Shown: in pieces, positions 1 through 12,720 of the stretch
How the letters are laid out: every line of letters begins with the position of its first letter
Position numbering within the stretch: the first letter of the stretch is position 1
DNA from: Malachius bipustulatus
Lineage: Eukaryota > Arthropoda > Insecta > Coleoptera > Melyridae
DNA: 64,000 nt
Reading direction: 5' to 3'
Assembly: GCA_910589415.1 (NCBI GenBank)
Contig: OU342635.1
Span: forward strand, 38,156,929-38,220,928
The notes under the pieces: model-generated
What the model was told of the DNA's origin: nothing
Seen by the model: the letters and a program-made list of their open reading frames with translations, nothing else
Database searches by the model: none
Made by a program: the position numbers and the translations under genes

Positions 1-3000
1 GCATTAAATTTCAGTCCTTCATTCTTAGTGAGATGTCTTTGATAATAACAAAATATCTCGTTAGGTAGGTACATCTTATAGCACTATTAAGGTTCCTTTT
101 GCCGGGATATTAAATACAGCCTCAACCAAAGTTTAAGATGTTGGAAGTCTTTGGAATATCGATGTATCGCTGAAATAAATTGCCCTGTAAAGAAAATTGC
201 ACGAGTCATCGAGGAAACGACAAGCAATAAAGCGCACGGCTGAGATCTAATTAATTCTTCCAAGTTGTAAACTAAATTAAGGGAGTTCATTTTTAAAACA
301 CAGGCGTCCGGCGAACGAGTCGGCGTCAGCACTAGTTGCACTGGGATAAATTATTCTCCAATACATCCTCCAACATTAATAACGTTGTCCCGATCAGACA
401 GTCCCTCGAAGAGTCTCGCAAAGAAATCATTAATCACCGCACCACTTTAGAAACTGATCAATAATATTAGGAGAGTCGTTTTTTCTTCCCCTAGTTAGTT
501 TCCACAGCTTTCGCTTTGAATCTTTTAAACGATAAGGCTAAGTCTCCCTTGTCCACACTGAACATCTCTTGATGAAATAGAGGAAGTTATTGGGAAAACT
601 GCTGGATTTTTTTATTAAATAAGGATTGCTAAATTTTTATTCTCAAATAAATTTTATAACCTTTTTTTCAATTATTATTGAAAATATCGGTTTTAGTCTT
701 GCAAAAGTCGAGAAATTTATTTCTTGACTTTCCAGGTTAGTTTCTGTTGCTTGCCCTCGCGCATTAAAATCTAGAACACTGAACACCATTTTAGAGGGGA
801 AAATGTCAAAACTACCCTAAAAATAATTTTCCAAGTTTTTAAACTATACAAAAAAAGCCCCACACTTTAGCATATGTAGGAGCTGCTTCAGGTTAAGAAA
901 ACCACTTTTTTTTTAATTCATTAAAGTACGTTACTAAGTGGGAGACCCTACTGTAAAAAGTGCGCTCCTGAAAAGTGACTTAATATTTTAGAAATGCGAT
1001 ATGTGTAACTTTATATCTAATTAGATCGCACTGCATTGCCATCAAAGGCACACATTTAAAAGGCAAAAAAAGCAATGCCACTCAAAAAGCTTCTCAACGA
1101 GGACAAGATTATCTTCAAAAAAAGGTTGCCAATGAGATGGGTAGGCACCTTCAATATAAAGAAATTTTTTATTACGAATTGTCATCTTATTATCCTAAGA
1201 GAGCATTAGCTCCGACCGGAATACCGTAATAATAAATTATTACTAATAATAACTAATAAATTTCATAATTATTAACACCCTTGAAATTTTGTTGAAACTC
1301 CTTGAAATAAGTCGTTGAATTATCTCCTTTATTTTGTCCATGTTGGTAGTTATTAACACCCTGTATAGAAAGGAGCTGCAAATTCAAGACTGAACTTGCG
1401 AAAATTCTTCACATATTAATAGAAGAGCTTGTCTGGCATTTTCATCTTGAAATTAATTAAATTTTGGACTTTCGTACTGATGCAATAACGACTCCCGCAA
1501 CAACCCTTAGCAACAATTTCATTATTATCAGGATCAGGTTCAGGATGCCAAGTAGTGTAACTATAAAGAAAAACAAGTTGCGTAATAGGATGAAATAATT
1601 TAAATGAATAACTTTATGTAACCAACATCAAGTTCCAAGGGATTCTCTCGACGACCTAAGTGTTTTTGGTTTTATCCTGTTAATTTCCCTGCGGATTCGG
1701 CTGGATGATTGCAGCCTTGCGAGAAATAGTGGATAAGAGAAAAACAACTAGGTAAGTGAAATCTCCCATCAGAACTTCGTCAAATTGATGGCGGCAATCA
1801 AGGCTAACCGAAGATAGGTTAAAGTTAGCAGGGAAAAGAACAATGAGATCATCAATTAACCAGCAATCTGTTTTTTCGATGTATTTCATCTCTGATTTAC
1901 CTGTTAATTTATAACCGACCATATTCTGTTGCTATAACAGGATACAATTTCTCATTTTAATATTGACACTTCAACCCTCATAGGACTCAAATTTGATGAA
2001 AACAAATGCTGGAAGCCGATATTACGAAATAATTACAATGAAACTGGCTACTCGGTATCCATTGAACATTATTGTTAATTCAGTAAATTGATGTTTCAGA
2101 ACGTGACATCATTTTGCTTTTGCGAATAAATAGATTACACCTGAAGTAAAAAAAGAAAAACAAAAAACGAATATTTGCGAAATAGTGAGCTAAAATTCAG
2201 CGGTGAAAATTGTCCTGAAAAAAAATTGTCAACCACCTGGACGAGATGAACAATAATATGCGACAGGGAAGCGATAAATCTGCAGTAACAAATCTACCAA
2301 ATATAATTACCATTGTTCAATACTAATTCAGCGTATAAATGTCTCAAGCGAGACAGGGAAGTCAATATCCATTAAGAGTGAGATCACGCGAAGCAATGAA
2401 TATAATTAATTAATCAGAGTGCTGCATTCAAAAGAGGCTATTTATTTAAGACTACTATTAATTCTTCTCTTATTAACATATCTAGCCTGCTTGTCTTCCT
2501 AATAAGAGATAAAGCTTCCAAATTTACATTTTTATGAAACTGTGATGATTTTTTGCAAAAAAAGTCTCATGGAAATTTTATAAATCGGCAAGTAAGTGAT
2601 TTAACTCAACCAATATGAAGCTCTGAGCTCTTTGCACTGCATGAAGTTATAATCGCATTATGTTCCCAGAAGCTAGCATCCAATTTTTCAGAATTCAATG
2701 AAATAGAATGTACTCGAGAAAACTTATTTGGACGAATTTAAATTTAAATTCAGAGCACAAAAATATTGGAGTTATAAGTTTTCTAGTATGTGGAGTTCCG
2801 GAAAGTACCTACTAACAAACAATAAGGCATCATTATAATGTAATACGAACTCTGTTTCTGCTTATTTCAGTCGGAGCTACGTCTTGGCAATTTCGTATAG
2901 AATATTTTGCTGGAATATAAGCATCATTTATGTAGCTGTTGCATGTGAATGATTCTCGAAAGTTTTACAGGATAATAAGGATTTAAATGAATAAAACATT

Positions 3001-4234
3001 TATACGGCTAATGTAGTTTATAAAGTAGTGCAATGAATTTTATATCATGAAGCAAAACTTTTCTAATTTTAGAGACGATATTTTATGCAACAACTAGGAA
3101 GTATACAAAATGTATACAGGTAAGTACATATATGTATTATGGGTATGCGAAGAGCTTTTGATAAATTTTCAATTTTCAAATCAAGAAAAGAAAAATAAAA
3201 AAAAAAACTTTTCAATCTTTTTACCATAACGGATATGATTAAGAAGTTTACAAAAACCTTTGATTTTAATCTGGAATTCTATCGCCCTGAAGAAGAAACT
3301 AAATAAGTTCTAAAGCGAGCATAAAGCCTCTCGGTTTGTGACAAACAAAAAGTCCTGCAGGATCTACCGCACTTAATCAGGTCTGATTATGAGAAACACT
3401 AACTTAATATGTAATACAAAATAAACTACAGGTACACACACACCTATATCTGTGCTTTAAGACGTCTCAATTTTAATAAGCCTTTCTCACTCATAATATA
3501 AAGGAAAAATAATTTATCCTTGCATCTTCCTCAAATGCATCTATCCTGTTTAGCTGAAGATTACAGCTCATAAAAGTTTCAAAGAAACATAAATGGCTCG
3601 AATTTCAAGGCACTGGACAGTAAAGGGATTATAATTGAGTTTTAGGTAGTCAGATGCGCGTGATCCTCTGCGATGAGAAGCATCTTAGTTTCAACTTTCC
3701 AACCAGTCGTGATTCCCAGTAGTGAGTTTCAATTCTGAGACCTATTCTGTTTGCGGATAAACCTAGCACATCTCTATTTCAATCCCATTCTATACCTATT
3801 TTATCCCTATCTCCCCTTTCTCATGGTATCTCTATCTAATTCCTAACTATGGCCTATACATTTATTCTATACAGGCCGACTGATAGAGTTTAGCGGAGTC
3901 TGATAATGACTTTATCGCTCTGGAACACTCAAAAAGTAATTTTTACACAAAACTACCAACCATCATACCATTCGTATATCACTACCATTTCCAAAACCCA
4001 ACAAATGTGCTCCTATATCAACAAGTATAGATTCTCGTACTTTTTTCAGAATCACGTTGAGAAATTTCAACACTTTCTTATTAAGACACCTCCGAATGGA
4101 AGCGCTTCTAAGGAACTTCTAGATGAAGCGCTTGTTTGACGATTGTAAAAAATATTTTTACCATAGACGTGTCTGTCAATTGGCAGGATTTCTAAAACCA
4201 AATCGGTTTTTCTCGGACTTTTTATTATAGATAT
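1..4234. other. non-coding AT-rich stretch
   Basis: I see no exon, RNA gene or transposon that I can support here. Open frames are short, lack recognisable motifs, and look like chance frames in AT-rich DNA. The stretch could be intron or intergenic. Confidence 0.5.
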
Positions 4235-4504
4235 ACAGGATGCTCATTTTATTTCAAGACATTGGAATATGTGAAAAACTACGCATCGGCTCGAAAAAGT
4301 CGTCGATGAAAGCTGTTCATCTGGAAGGGGGAAATCTGATGATATAAATAACAAAAAACAATATAATTCGATACCACCCTCTAGTGGTGGGAGGGAGGCA
4401 ACTTTGAAATTTTGAATGAGAGCGCATTTTTTATTGTATAGATTCGAATTTTACTGCTGAAAATAAAAAAAGGGGAGAAAATTACTCCCCCTCACCCCCT
4501 CCAT

Positions 4505-4755
4505 ATAGGGTGGCGTAAATTTGAAATTTTAGTTAGGAACCCTTATTTTTATTGCAGATTCTGATGTTTTTTCATTTCATTCATGCATTTATTTCATTAA
4601 TAATTAGTAAAATCGAAATAAAAATTTCGTCGATGCTATCTGTCATAAATCGAAGAAAATTTAGAGACGAATCCTACGTATTTACAGGCGTAAAATCCGA
4701 ATCTGCAATAAAAAGTGCATGGGTTCTTATTTAAGATTTCAAAATTACCCCTTCC
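4505..4755. repeat. diverged foldback repeat
   Basis: The left arm (about 4505-4565) and the reverse complement of the right arm (about 4688-4755) share TTTGAAAT, AGAACCC and the block TTTTTATTGCAGATTC in the same order, with indels between them. The loop and the left flank carry a related direct motif (CGTCGATG...CTGTTCAT near 4302 and CGTCGATGCTATCTGTCAT near 4628), so the element probably begins near the ACAGGATG at 4234. No transposase is present. It is an old non-autonomous palindromic element. Confidence 0.5.
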
Positions 4756-7700
4756 TACCCTTACAGGGATGGGGTAGAATTTGGTATCATTGGATTTTAA
4801 TCACTGTATACTATCACCTCTGGAGTCCTCAGAAGGTTGATTCTTATAAAAAATTCAAAGCAATCCTACTACTACAACTGTAGTAGCAAAAAATACCTGC
4901 TACTACAATACCAATATGAAAAAGCAGTTAAACAAAGACTGGGTATTTCCAGAAAACGGGAATATCTTAATACGCATGAATTTTGAAGATGTATGAGAGT
5001 CGGAGAAGGTCAAATTTGAAAGCCTCTTGCAAAAGTGACAAAAAAGTTTGAAGGAAGACATTTACTTATTTTTAGTAGATACAATTTTAAACGGAGCGTT
5101 AAATAAATAAGCTAGATGTCGATACGGTACGTCAGCACATTATATAATTCTAAACTGTAGATAAATAACTGGAATAAAATTGGCCTTCCGTTTGAAAGAA
5201 ATACGAATTTAATAGGAATTCGCCTATTAATTCAACGGAGCGACGTTTTGTATATCTCGAGATCGAATGTTCCTCGGATTGATGGCCCAATATTGATATA
5301 AAGAAACAATGGTGGTCCTATCTTTAGGCGGGGTTCCGAAACAGAAAAAGCATTGGAATGACGTGAATTTTTAATTCAAAAGTGATAGAAAGACAGGACT
5401 CGATCCCTTCAACAGAACCGGAATAACATACGAGTAGAATATTATACTGTCGTATTACACAACCGACACGCCTTCAATGAACAACTGGAAATTTATTGAT
5501 TCTAATGTTTATTTATGTGAATAATGATATTTCAAACAAAGTTAATGGAATTATATAAATAAATCGTTCCCCTGGAAACCTTTTCACTTGAAAACGGTAA
5601 AATTTTATTTCCTCTCTTATCAAAGAAACGTTTTGCTGGTCTGGTCACTTTATTTACACCAAACAGCTAGCTTACAGAGAAGCTTTCTGTTTTTCTCTTT
5701 TGTGTAAATCTTCCCCGCTAAGCTGTCTTCTTATGCCAGGATTGCTTCTATACAACGTACAAGTGTTGAAATCAGAAAATTCACCTTTCACCGGCAATTA
5801 TTATATTTTGAGACCTGGCGAATGTTGGAGCGGAGCTTTCAGAATGAAATAATCCGCTGTGGCACAAATGCGGACTCGATATTTGAAATAAAAGGATGTG
5901 AGCGTCGCGAGGGAACCTTTTACGTCACTTCTTATCTGTGACATCTTCCCAATTCATGTATATGTAACGATCCTACTGAATAAGCTTTGATTCTCTCTGT
6001 CGACATAAATCCTTTTCCAGGGGAATAAAACAACAAGAAACCTGTATTTTGTTAAAAAAAAATACGAAGATAAGTCAATAAGTGACAATTTCAGAGATTT
6101 ATGGCTGAGATAATAGGTCTTATGAATAAAATAAAATATAATTCACTTGAAAAATATAAACATTTGGTTTTACTTTGCAAAATTTTTGATTTTGCTACTT
6201 TGCAACATTACATTTACTTTTGCATTTGCAATACTTGTTCATTGTTATTAATGTAGTCTTGTTGAAAACTTCTGTATATTAAAAAAAAATTAATAAGAAA
6301 AAGTGCTCGAAAGCGATTTTCAGATCCAAATATCTATCTTAATACTGGTGATAAAAAACTATTCTTTACCTCTGAATCTTCATGGTGTAACAGTGAAAAT
6401 CTCTTCATATCTTCACAACCCCCAATAATTGTTGGAATTTAATCCCTGATTTCTGTTGAATTAAATTTCACGCCGGTAGTACTGTTCTGCTGGATTGGAG
6501 TTATTTTAATACGTTGCATAATTTTATGATATTTGCATAACATGAAATATATACCGGCATAAATTAATTTTAAAACGAATGAACTGAGAAATATAACTTT
6601 CCTTCCCCGCTTTCTATCATAGACACTAACAAGATGATGAGTGAGAGTGTGGGTAAAAAAAACAAAATGATAAACTCACATGACACTGATGCTTCATGTC
6701 ATTCGATCCTAAATACCTACGAGCTTCAGTAGCGACGCTATATGTGAGTATCGGACCTTTGGATGACATTTAATTATAGTCAGATCATACATGTATTTCG
6801 GGGTTGGAACGTGTCATGAAGACATACGATGTAATATGTTAGCCGGACGGAATTGGATAGGACACCTAGAGCGAGATTGATTGTGATAGGGGTGATTGAA
6901 TTCTGAAATAATACCCTGTTTTCTCTGCACTGAATTACAATTCATTTCATACACAATTTTGTTGTATGTATACTCTATCAAAATTTAGCTTGACGGTTGA
7001 GTGGTTCTAAAAATAAAATAAAAAACATTTTATTCCACTCAACGTTGACTTTAGTTGACGTCAAACTAGACGCCTCTCTCAAAACAACTGACATCTACTC
7101 ACTCACCAGCACCAGATTGAACAAAATTGTAGGTTTTAGGTGAAAATTGTACGCGAATTCATTCACTGCATATTCGTGAATATCAAGAAAATTCATGTTT
7201 CAAATCCACCAGTAGGTATGTAAAATGAATATTCGGCACACGATCTGAATGAAAGCTTGTCGTGTAGCATATTCATTGTTACACCTACACGTGTGTAAAC
7301 ATGACAATGCAATTTCAGTGGAGGCTTTGCCGTTGTATCAGAGCTCCCATTATCTGCGGCATACCAGCATAAAGCATAAGCAAGACACACAATCATTGGT
7401 AATTTCACCTGGATTATCGGAAAGCCCCGCTCCTATTTATAACGCCGGCAAACAGACAGACAGACCGAGTGAGATACGGTGTTGGATACCACCGGCATGC
7501 CAAGACTCTGAAGTTTAAACTGGAAACAACCGCAATCTCTAAGCCAGAACTAGAATCAGAGATTATATTGTCTGTTTCGTATTGGTACAGAAGTGAACAT
7601 TTGAATGAAACATTCCCGATCTAACTTTGGCAACTTGATATCGAAACCACTAAACACACTCAACTCATAAGTAAACATTACAGAAAACTTATAATTGGCA

Positions 7701-8226
7701 TTCCTGTGAACGCAAAGCCCTGCTACATTGTAAATGTTGAATCTGCCAGTGCCTAACTTCGCCTATAATGTTTTCTATACTGGGTTTAGTCTCAAACAAT
7801 TCACCGATAAAGGTCCATCGGAACGCTTTTGCTCGCTAGTTATATTACTGCATTTGTTTGCGTTTATCCCTGCTGGCATGTAAATATACCTATCGGTTCA
7901 TCGAACTTAATTTCGCATTCTCCTCTCTTGTGCGAAACTTCCAAATTGCTCAATTTTGGAAGTTGACACTTCCAATTTTTCAAGCAATAGTAAAATTCTA
8001 ATAGTAAAATTTTAGAATATTGTTTCAGTTCAAACAAAGAAACATTTTCTTGGTTCCATTTGCGTTTTCATGGATCGAATCATCATATGACACATTAGTA
8101 ACGCAAATTGGAATATTTATCGTACCAAGAACGGTGCTATAAAAAAAACGGTCAGTAACAGTGACAACAGTTACGAAAGAACAGTCAAGCGGTAAGCGCC
8201 TTGAAAGATCACATAAAACTCGAGTC
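4756..8226. other. non-coding stretch
   Basis: No supported gene. A TATTTATAA box near 7434, followed by a GC-richer stretch with CAGACAGACAGACCGAGTG, could be a core promoter or chance. Overlapping frames at 7193-7518 on both strands have no recognisable domain. Confidence 0.4.
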
Positions 8227-8838
8227 CTGGGTCCTGTAACACAAACCCTACAATTGTAACAAGTCTACAAGTTACAAGAAATATGCTTGTAACTACAAGT
8301 CCTACATAATTCGATAACATAACGCTAACTGCTATTACAATTGTAAAATTTCAATAATTTCGTACATATGTAGCTACATATTTGTAGACTTCTCGCGACA
8401 TGTTTAGTGTTCCATCAAATACACTACATACTTCAGGAAAGCCGGCCATTGCATGGAATCTCTGTATAACATTCAGCATATTAAGGGCCCATGACACTAT
8501 GAGATCGAATTTGACTTCATTTACAGCATTAACGGTAAAGCATCATGTATACATCTACACACAGTTATCTTTGATACTCCATGCATATCGCAAACACCGT
8601 GGTACTGACCCCCATTGCCTAACCAGTATAAGGCAATTAAAGTCTTCTGCGGTCGTGTCAATCCGTACCATCGAACTGTTCTATTTGCAAGCTGTGGCCC
8701 AATATCTTGAAGAAGGTTTTCAAATTGGTGTCGACTAAGACGAAACCTTTCGTTGAATTCGCTATCACTGAGGAACACGAAGTCTTTTCTCATTTGAAAT
8801 CGGTATTCTCGAACATCTTCATTGACAATTTCAGAATG

Positions 8839-9548
8839 CAAAGAGGACTGGAGGACCAAATAAACCTCGACAGAAACTATAAAAATAGGAAAATAGCAAT
8901 ACTGACAGACAGTCAAGCAGCCATAAAGACGCTGAGCTCTCCTATCATCAGCTCAAAAATGGCATGGAACTGCCTACAAAAACTCAATAAACTAGGCAGA
9001 GAGAACAAAATTCACCTCAAATGGATACCAGGACACACTGGGATTGAGGGAAACGAACGTGCCAACTCATTGGCAAGAAAAGGAGCATCGACGCCCTTTA
9101 TAGGACCAGAACCATTCTGTAGCCTTGAAGACACGTTTTTCAAGGCAGAACTTCGGAAGGAAGAAGAAAAACTGAGAGAAATCCATTGGAATCTCTCAGG
9201 ATTGAGACAATCCAAGGAGCTCCTCGGGAACTTTAACCGAGAAAGGTCAAGGAAACTCCTGACCCTCAACAAAGGAAGTCTCAGAATGCTAACAGGATTC
9301 CTAACAGGTCATTGCAAGCTCAATGAACACCTGAGGAAACTTGGTATAGAAAAAATGGCGTTTGCAGACTCTGCAGGGAAGAAAACGAGACGCCTCGTCA
9401 CCTATTGATGAACTGCGAAGCCCTAGAACGTGAAGGAAACGATGTTCTGGGCCAACACCAGATCAACGGGGGGGCTTTGCCCGGCCTTGATCCCCTTCAA
9501 ATCCTGAAATTCCTAAGGGAAGCGGAGTTGGAGAGGCTGCTTCAATGA
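8839..9548 (+). pseudogene. non-LTR ORF2 C-terminal fragment: RNase H and zinc knuckle, frameshifted
   Basis: The frame enters just inside the 5' junction and runs through the RNase H motifs ILTDSQAAIK (catalytic Asp) and WIPGHTGIEGNERANSLAR. In this family the last motif normally reads A-D, but here it is A-N, so a catalytic Asp is lost. After GIEK at about 9354 the frame shifts, most simply by loss of one A in the run at 9350-9355. The reading then continues with CRLCREENETPRHLLMNC, a CX2CX8HX4C knuckle, and ends at the TGA at 9546-9548. There is no RT or endonuclease domain. It is a dead fragment. The same domain pair is intact at 57144-57809. Confidence 0.8.
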
Positions 9549-9623
9549 AGGGAATATACTCCAAAGAAGCAGAGAAGAGGGGGCACAATAGATCTGTAAT
9601 AGGTCGCAGCGCATCTGACACCC

Positions 9624-9656
9624 TCAATATCAATATCAATATCAATATCAATATAT
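9624..9656 (+). repeat. (TCAATA)n tail of non-LTR element
   Basis: Five tandem TCAATA units plus TAT lie between the 3' UTR of the non-LTR fragment and the right-hand target duplication. They act as the element's 3' tail rather than as an independent microsatellite. Confidence 0.85.
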
Positions 9657-10086
9657 CAATTTCAGAATCACTTGACCACATATTGGGGACAGATACGTAA
9701 GTATTCACGGTACGAGAGTTGCCGTAATACTGTTTACCAACAGCAGCAGATAGGTAAAACATTATCTACACTTGTAGAAAATACTGTAACAGAATCATAC
9801 AAGTGATGTGGTTGTGTTATAGAATACCTGTACATATGTAATATTTCTTCCGTAATTACTTACGCCACACGGGTAGTTACAAGTTGTGTTATGTTACGAA
9901 ATCACTACAAATGTAGAATAAATTTTTACAGTTGTAGGACTTGTACAGTTTGTGTTACAGGCCCCTGGTCTTATTACCTTATAATACACCTTCACGTTGC
10001 CCAAACTTACAGTCAAGTGTGGTATTATAATTATGTTGTGTACTGGACGACCGTCTCAACTATCATTTGAAGGCAACATAATTATA

Positions 10087-11277
10087 CAGGGTGTCCCGAT
10101 ATTCCGTGGACATGGAGCAACCACAGATTACTGAGGTAAAAAAAAGTCGCTCCGACCAAACTTATCTCTATACCAAAATGCTTCGTTTGCCCGTTAGAGG
10201 GCTTCAAAGTCTTTTGAAAATTTTAGTTTTTTTGAAATAGCTCAAAGTCGGCTGATTCCAATTCGATGAAATTTAGTAGGTAAATTTCTTATTAAAAGTA
10301 CTAATTTCTGATGTACATGATAATTTGACGGAAACCCGGGAAGGGGTGAAACTACCCCTACCCTCCACTAAAATCGATCGTAATTGTTGATAGGGTAGCA
10401 GGAACGCTGTTCATGTTTTTTTGTTTGAAAGATACATCGTTTTAGCCCATTTTTGGTCTCCTACAAAAATCTGTATCTTTCCGAAGTGCTATGTGATAAA
10501 ATAAATTAGTCGATGGTACCTAACCAAAATTTTATTTCATTCTTTTAATTTGAAATCAAATTTTCAATTATCAGGTGTTTATTTGATCTAATTTCATAGA
10601 AGATGTTTAGTATGGTTCGGTTTTTTTTTCAGATGTTTGCAAACGGTTTTTTTCAAACGCAGTAAACAGTTTGCAAAACGACGAGGTTCTAAGAAAAGTT
10701 AAAATCATTTTTTTTGCGCAGGATGGAACTTTCTAGGGTCCAAACCGGCGCCCACATCGAGCATCTTTTATGAGATTAGATGAAATAATCACCTGATAAT
10801 GGAAATTTGATTTCAAAAATTAAAAGAATGAAATAAAAATTTAGTTATCATCGACTAATTTATTTTATCACATAGCACCTCGGAAAGATACAGATTTTTG
10901 TAGGAGACCAAAAATGGGGTAAAACGATGTATCTTTCAAACAAAAAAACATGAACAGCGTTCCTGCTACCCAATCAACAATTACGATCGATTTTAATGGA
11001 GGGTAGGGGTAGTTTCACCCCTTCCCGGGCTTCCGTCAAATTATCATGTACGTCAGAAATTAGTACTTTTGATAAGAAATTTACCTACCAAATTTCATCG
11101 AATTGGAATCAGCCGACTTTGAGCTATCTCAAAAAAACTAAAATTTTCAAAAGACTTTGAAGCCCTCTAACGGACAAACGAAGCACTTTGGTATAGAGAT
11201 AAGTTTGGTCCGAGCGACTTTTTTTTACCTTAGTAATCTGTGGTTGCTCCATGTCCATGGAATATTGGGACACCCTG
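10087..11277. mobile_element. 1.19-kb foldback element with about 520-bp arms
   Basis: The left arm (10087 to about 10607) and the reverse complement of the right arm (about 10755 to 11277) are nearly identical by eye, including poly-T tracts and the block AGGGGTGAAACTACCCCTAC. The termini are CAGGGTGTCCC, flanked by TA on each side, which fits a Tc1/mariner-type TA duplication. ATTAT also flanks both sides if the A before CAGGG is counted as element. The 150-bp loop has no reading frame. No transposase is encoded, so movement depended on another element. The low arm divergence implies either recent origin or gene conversion between arms. Confidence 0.85.
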
Positions 11278-11889
11278 TATTATGAAAAACGGCCAATAAC
11301 GAGTAGTTTGACATGACTGAGAGGTATTATTATTAATATTTCCTGAAACTTAGCCTAGTATCTATATGACAGGCTTTAAGGATGATGAAAGGAGCATCAG
11401 ACTTTTTTTTGATGATTTTTTTACCACTTTCGTGGATGTTTTTAAATTTAGAATTTCGAGGTTTCCTTGAAATCTCTGGAAATACATTAAAAATTGTTAC
11501 GAAAGAGAATTTCGAAATTTTAATAATAAAACCTTTAACATTAAAGATGAGGTGCATTTGAATTCCCAAAGTTTGGACTGGAGTCAGTCCCACCTCCATG
11601 GAGGTGCGGGGGTGAGACCCAAACATCATTAGATACCATTTTTAAACTTCCACTTAGATATTAAATGACCTTCTATTTTCTAAATAAATAATGTCAACGA
11701 TTATTGAAGGTAATACTGTCAAAAAACCTATTAGAGCTATAAAAAGTCTTAGACAGCATAGGAAGCAACGTAACCTTGTGTGTACTACTCCACAGCATAG
11801 CTGGGCAAAGCTCTCGACAAATGAGCTTGAGGCCACCAGTCCCAAGGCCTGGTAAATAGGAGTTGAAAGCCCAAAGCCATAATTCCTTT

Positions 11890-12445
11890 TTAAATATAAA
11901 GCGCTTTTGCGATTCACTTAAAAAGGAATTGCATTGAAAGCCACAAGCCCTTTTGTAAAAGATTTGAAGCTCTATACGGGCTGGCAGTTCTGAAAAAGAG
12001 CTTCCAGTCCTTGAAAAATAGCTTCAAGCTCTCGAAAAGAGCTTTCAAGTCTTTGAAAAGCTCTTCAAACCCTTAAAAGTAGCTTGAAAACCTTTTTTAA
12101 TATATTTTTTTTAATATCTTGTCGATGAATCAACTCGACAAAAAATCGCACTTTTGTTTTAAAAGAGCTTCTTCGGTCTTCCTTTATTAAGGAGCTTTGG
12201 AATTGTGAATGCAAAAGGACTTCAATTCCTTTTGAGGGTTTATAAGCACTCAAGAGCTTTGAAAGCCCTAAAAACGAATTGAAGCTCTTTTTTGCATTCA
12301 AAATTCCGAAGCTCTTTTGTAACGGAATTCAAGCCTAAAGTCACAAGCCTTCGTGTTAAATAGAGTTTCAAGTCATGGAATTCAAATTCCTGGAAGGGCT
12401 TGAAGCCCTCTTTAAAGTCACAAGCCCTCAAGCCCTTCCCAGCTC
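11890..12445. repeat. cryptic degenerate repeat rich in AAGCYCTT / AAGAGCTT
   Basis: The stretch is built from many imperfect variants of a short motif around GAAAAGAGCTTCAAG and its complement CTTGAAGCCCTTT, roughly every 20-30 bases, in both orientations. Block order is irregular, so it is not a clean tandem array. A related word (CTCCACAG...AGCTGGG at 11790-11806) recurs in inverted form at 12435-12455, hinting that the whole 11.79-12.46 kb block is a diverged palindrome. The minus-strand frames here only reflect the biased composition. Confidence 0.55.
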
Positions 12446-12720
12446 TGCTCCACAGGATTAAAACTTTTTATGATTGAAATGATTGAAGTAAATTTATGGT
12501 ATTAGCTTGAAACGAGCATGAACAAATCATCTTTCGATGATCTATCTTCCAGATTTTATACAAATGACGATTTTTATCATGGTACATGATGATGATGAAA
12601 TGTAAAAGAAGTTGCAGTCCGTTCTGTTGAAATTGATGATCTATTGTTGTAAGTTACTTGCATAAAATGAATTAACGGTGATCAAAAATATCGATATTAT
12701 CAAAGCCCAGAATCATTTAC

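Larger units (their letters stand above)
8838..9656 (+). mobile_element. 5'-truncated RNase H-type non-LTR retrotransposon inside Harbinger
   Basis: The insertion is bounded by a perfect 12-bp target duplication, CAATTTCAGAAT, at 8826-8837 and 9657-9668. Only the 3' end of the element is present: RNase H domain, C-terminal zinc knuckle, short 3' UTR and a (TCAATA)n tail. That is the usual product of incomplete target-primed reverse transcription. RNase H plus a terminal CX2CX8HX4C knuckle and a simple-repeat tail suggests an I/LOA-like clade; the clade cannot be fixed without the RT domain. Confidence 0.85.
8400..9762 (-). pseudogene. HARBI1-like transposase remnant (split, frameshifted, truncated)
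   Basis: This is the N-terminal half of a Harbinger DDE transposase on the minus strand. The frame starts with ATG at 9762, is interrupted by the non-LTR insertion, and resumes at 8825 in the same frame: the insert plus one target-duplication copy is 831 bp, a multiple of three. Diagnostic blocks are FNERFRLSRHQF, LTRPQKTLIALYWLGNG and HGVSKITVCR, the helix-turn-helix region of HARBI1-type proteins. The frame ends at a stop at 8521, but homology continues in another frame to about 8400, including AGFPEVCSVFDGT, where the D of DGT is the expected first catalytic Asp. The rest of the DDE domain is absent. It cannot encode an active transposase. Confidence 0.8.
8230..9964 (-). mobile_element. 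Harbinger (PIF/Harbinger) DNA transposon, interrupted
   Basis: The ends are inverted: GGTCCTGTAACACAAAC on the left matches the reverse complement of the right end (GGGCCTGTAACACAAAC). Trinucleotide CTG flanks both sides (8227-8229 and 9965-9967), fitting the 3-bp duplication of this superfamily. The transposase runs on the minus strand. A non-LTR element (8838-9656) lies inside it with its own 12-bp target duplication, so the Harbinger was there first. The interior is much shorter than an autonomous copy: the C-terminal half of the transposase and the Myb-like gene are missing. The element is therefore internally deleted and non-autonomous. Confidence 0.8.

Noticed and set aside
9463..9762. 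99-codon minus-strand frame with an LILILILI run as a membrane protein
   Set aside because: The Leu/Ile run is the complement of the (TCAATA)n non-LTR tail. Only the first 31 codons belong to the Harbinger transposase.
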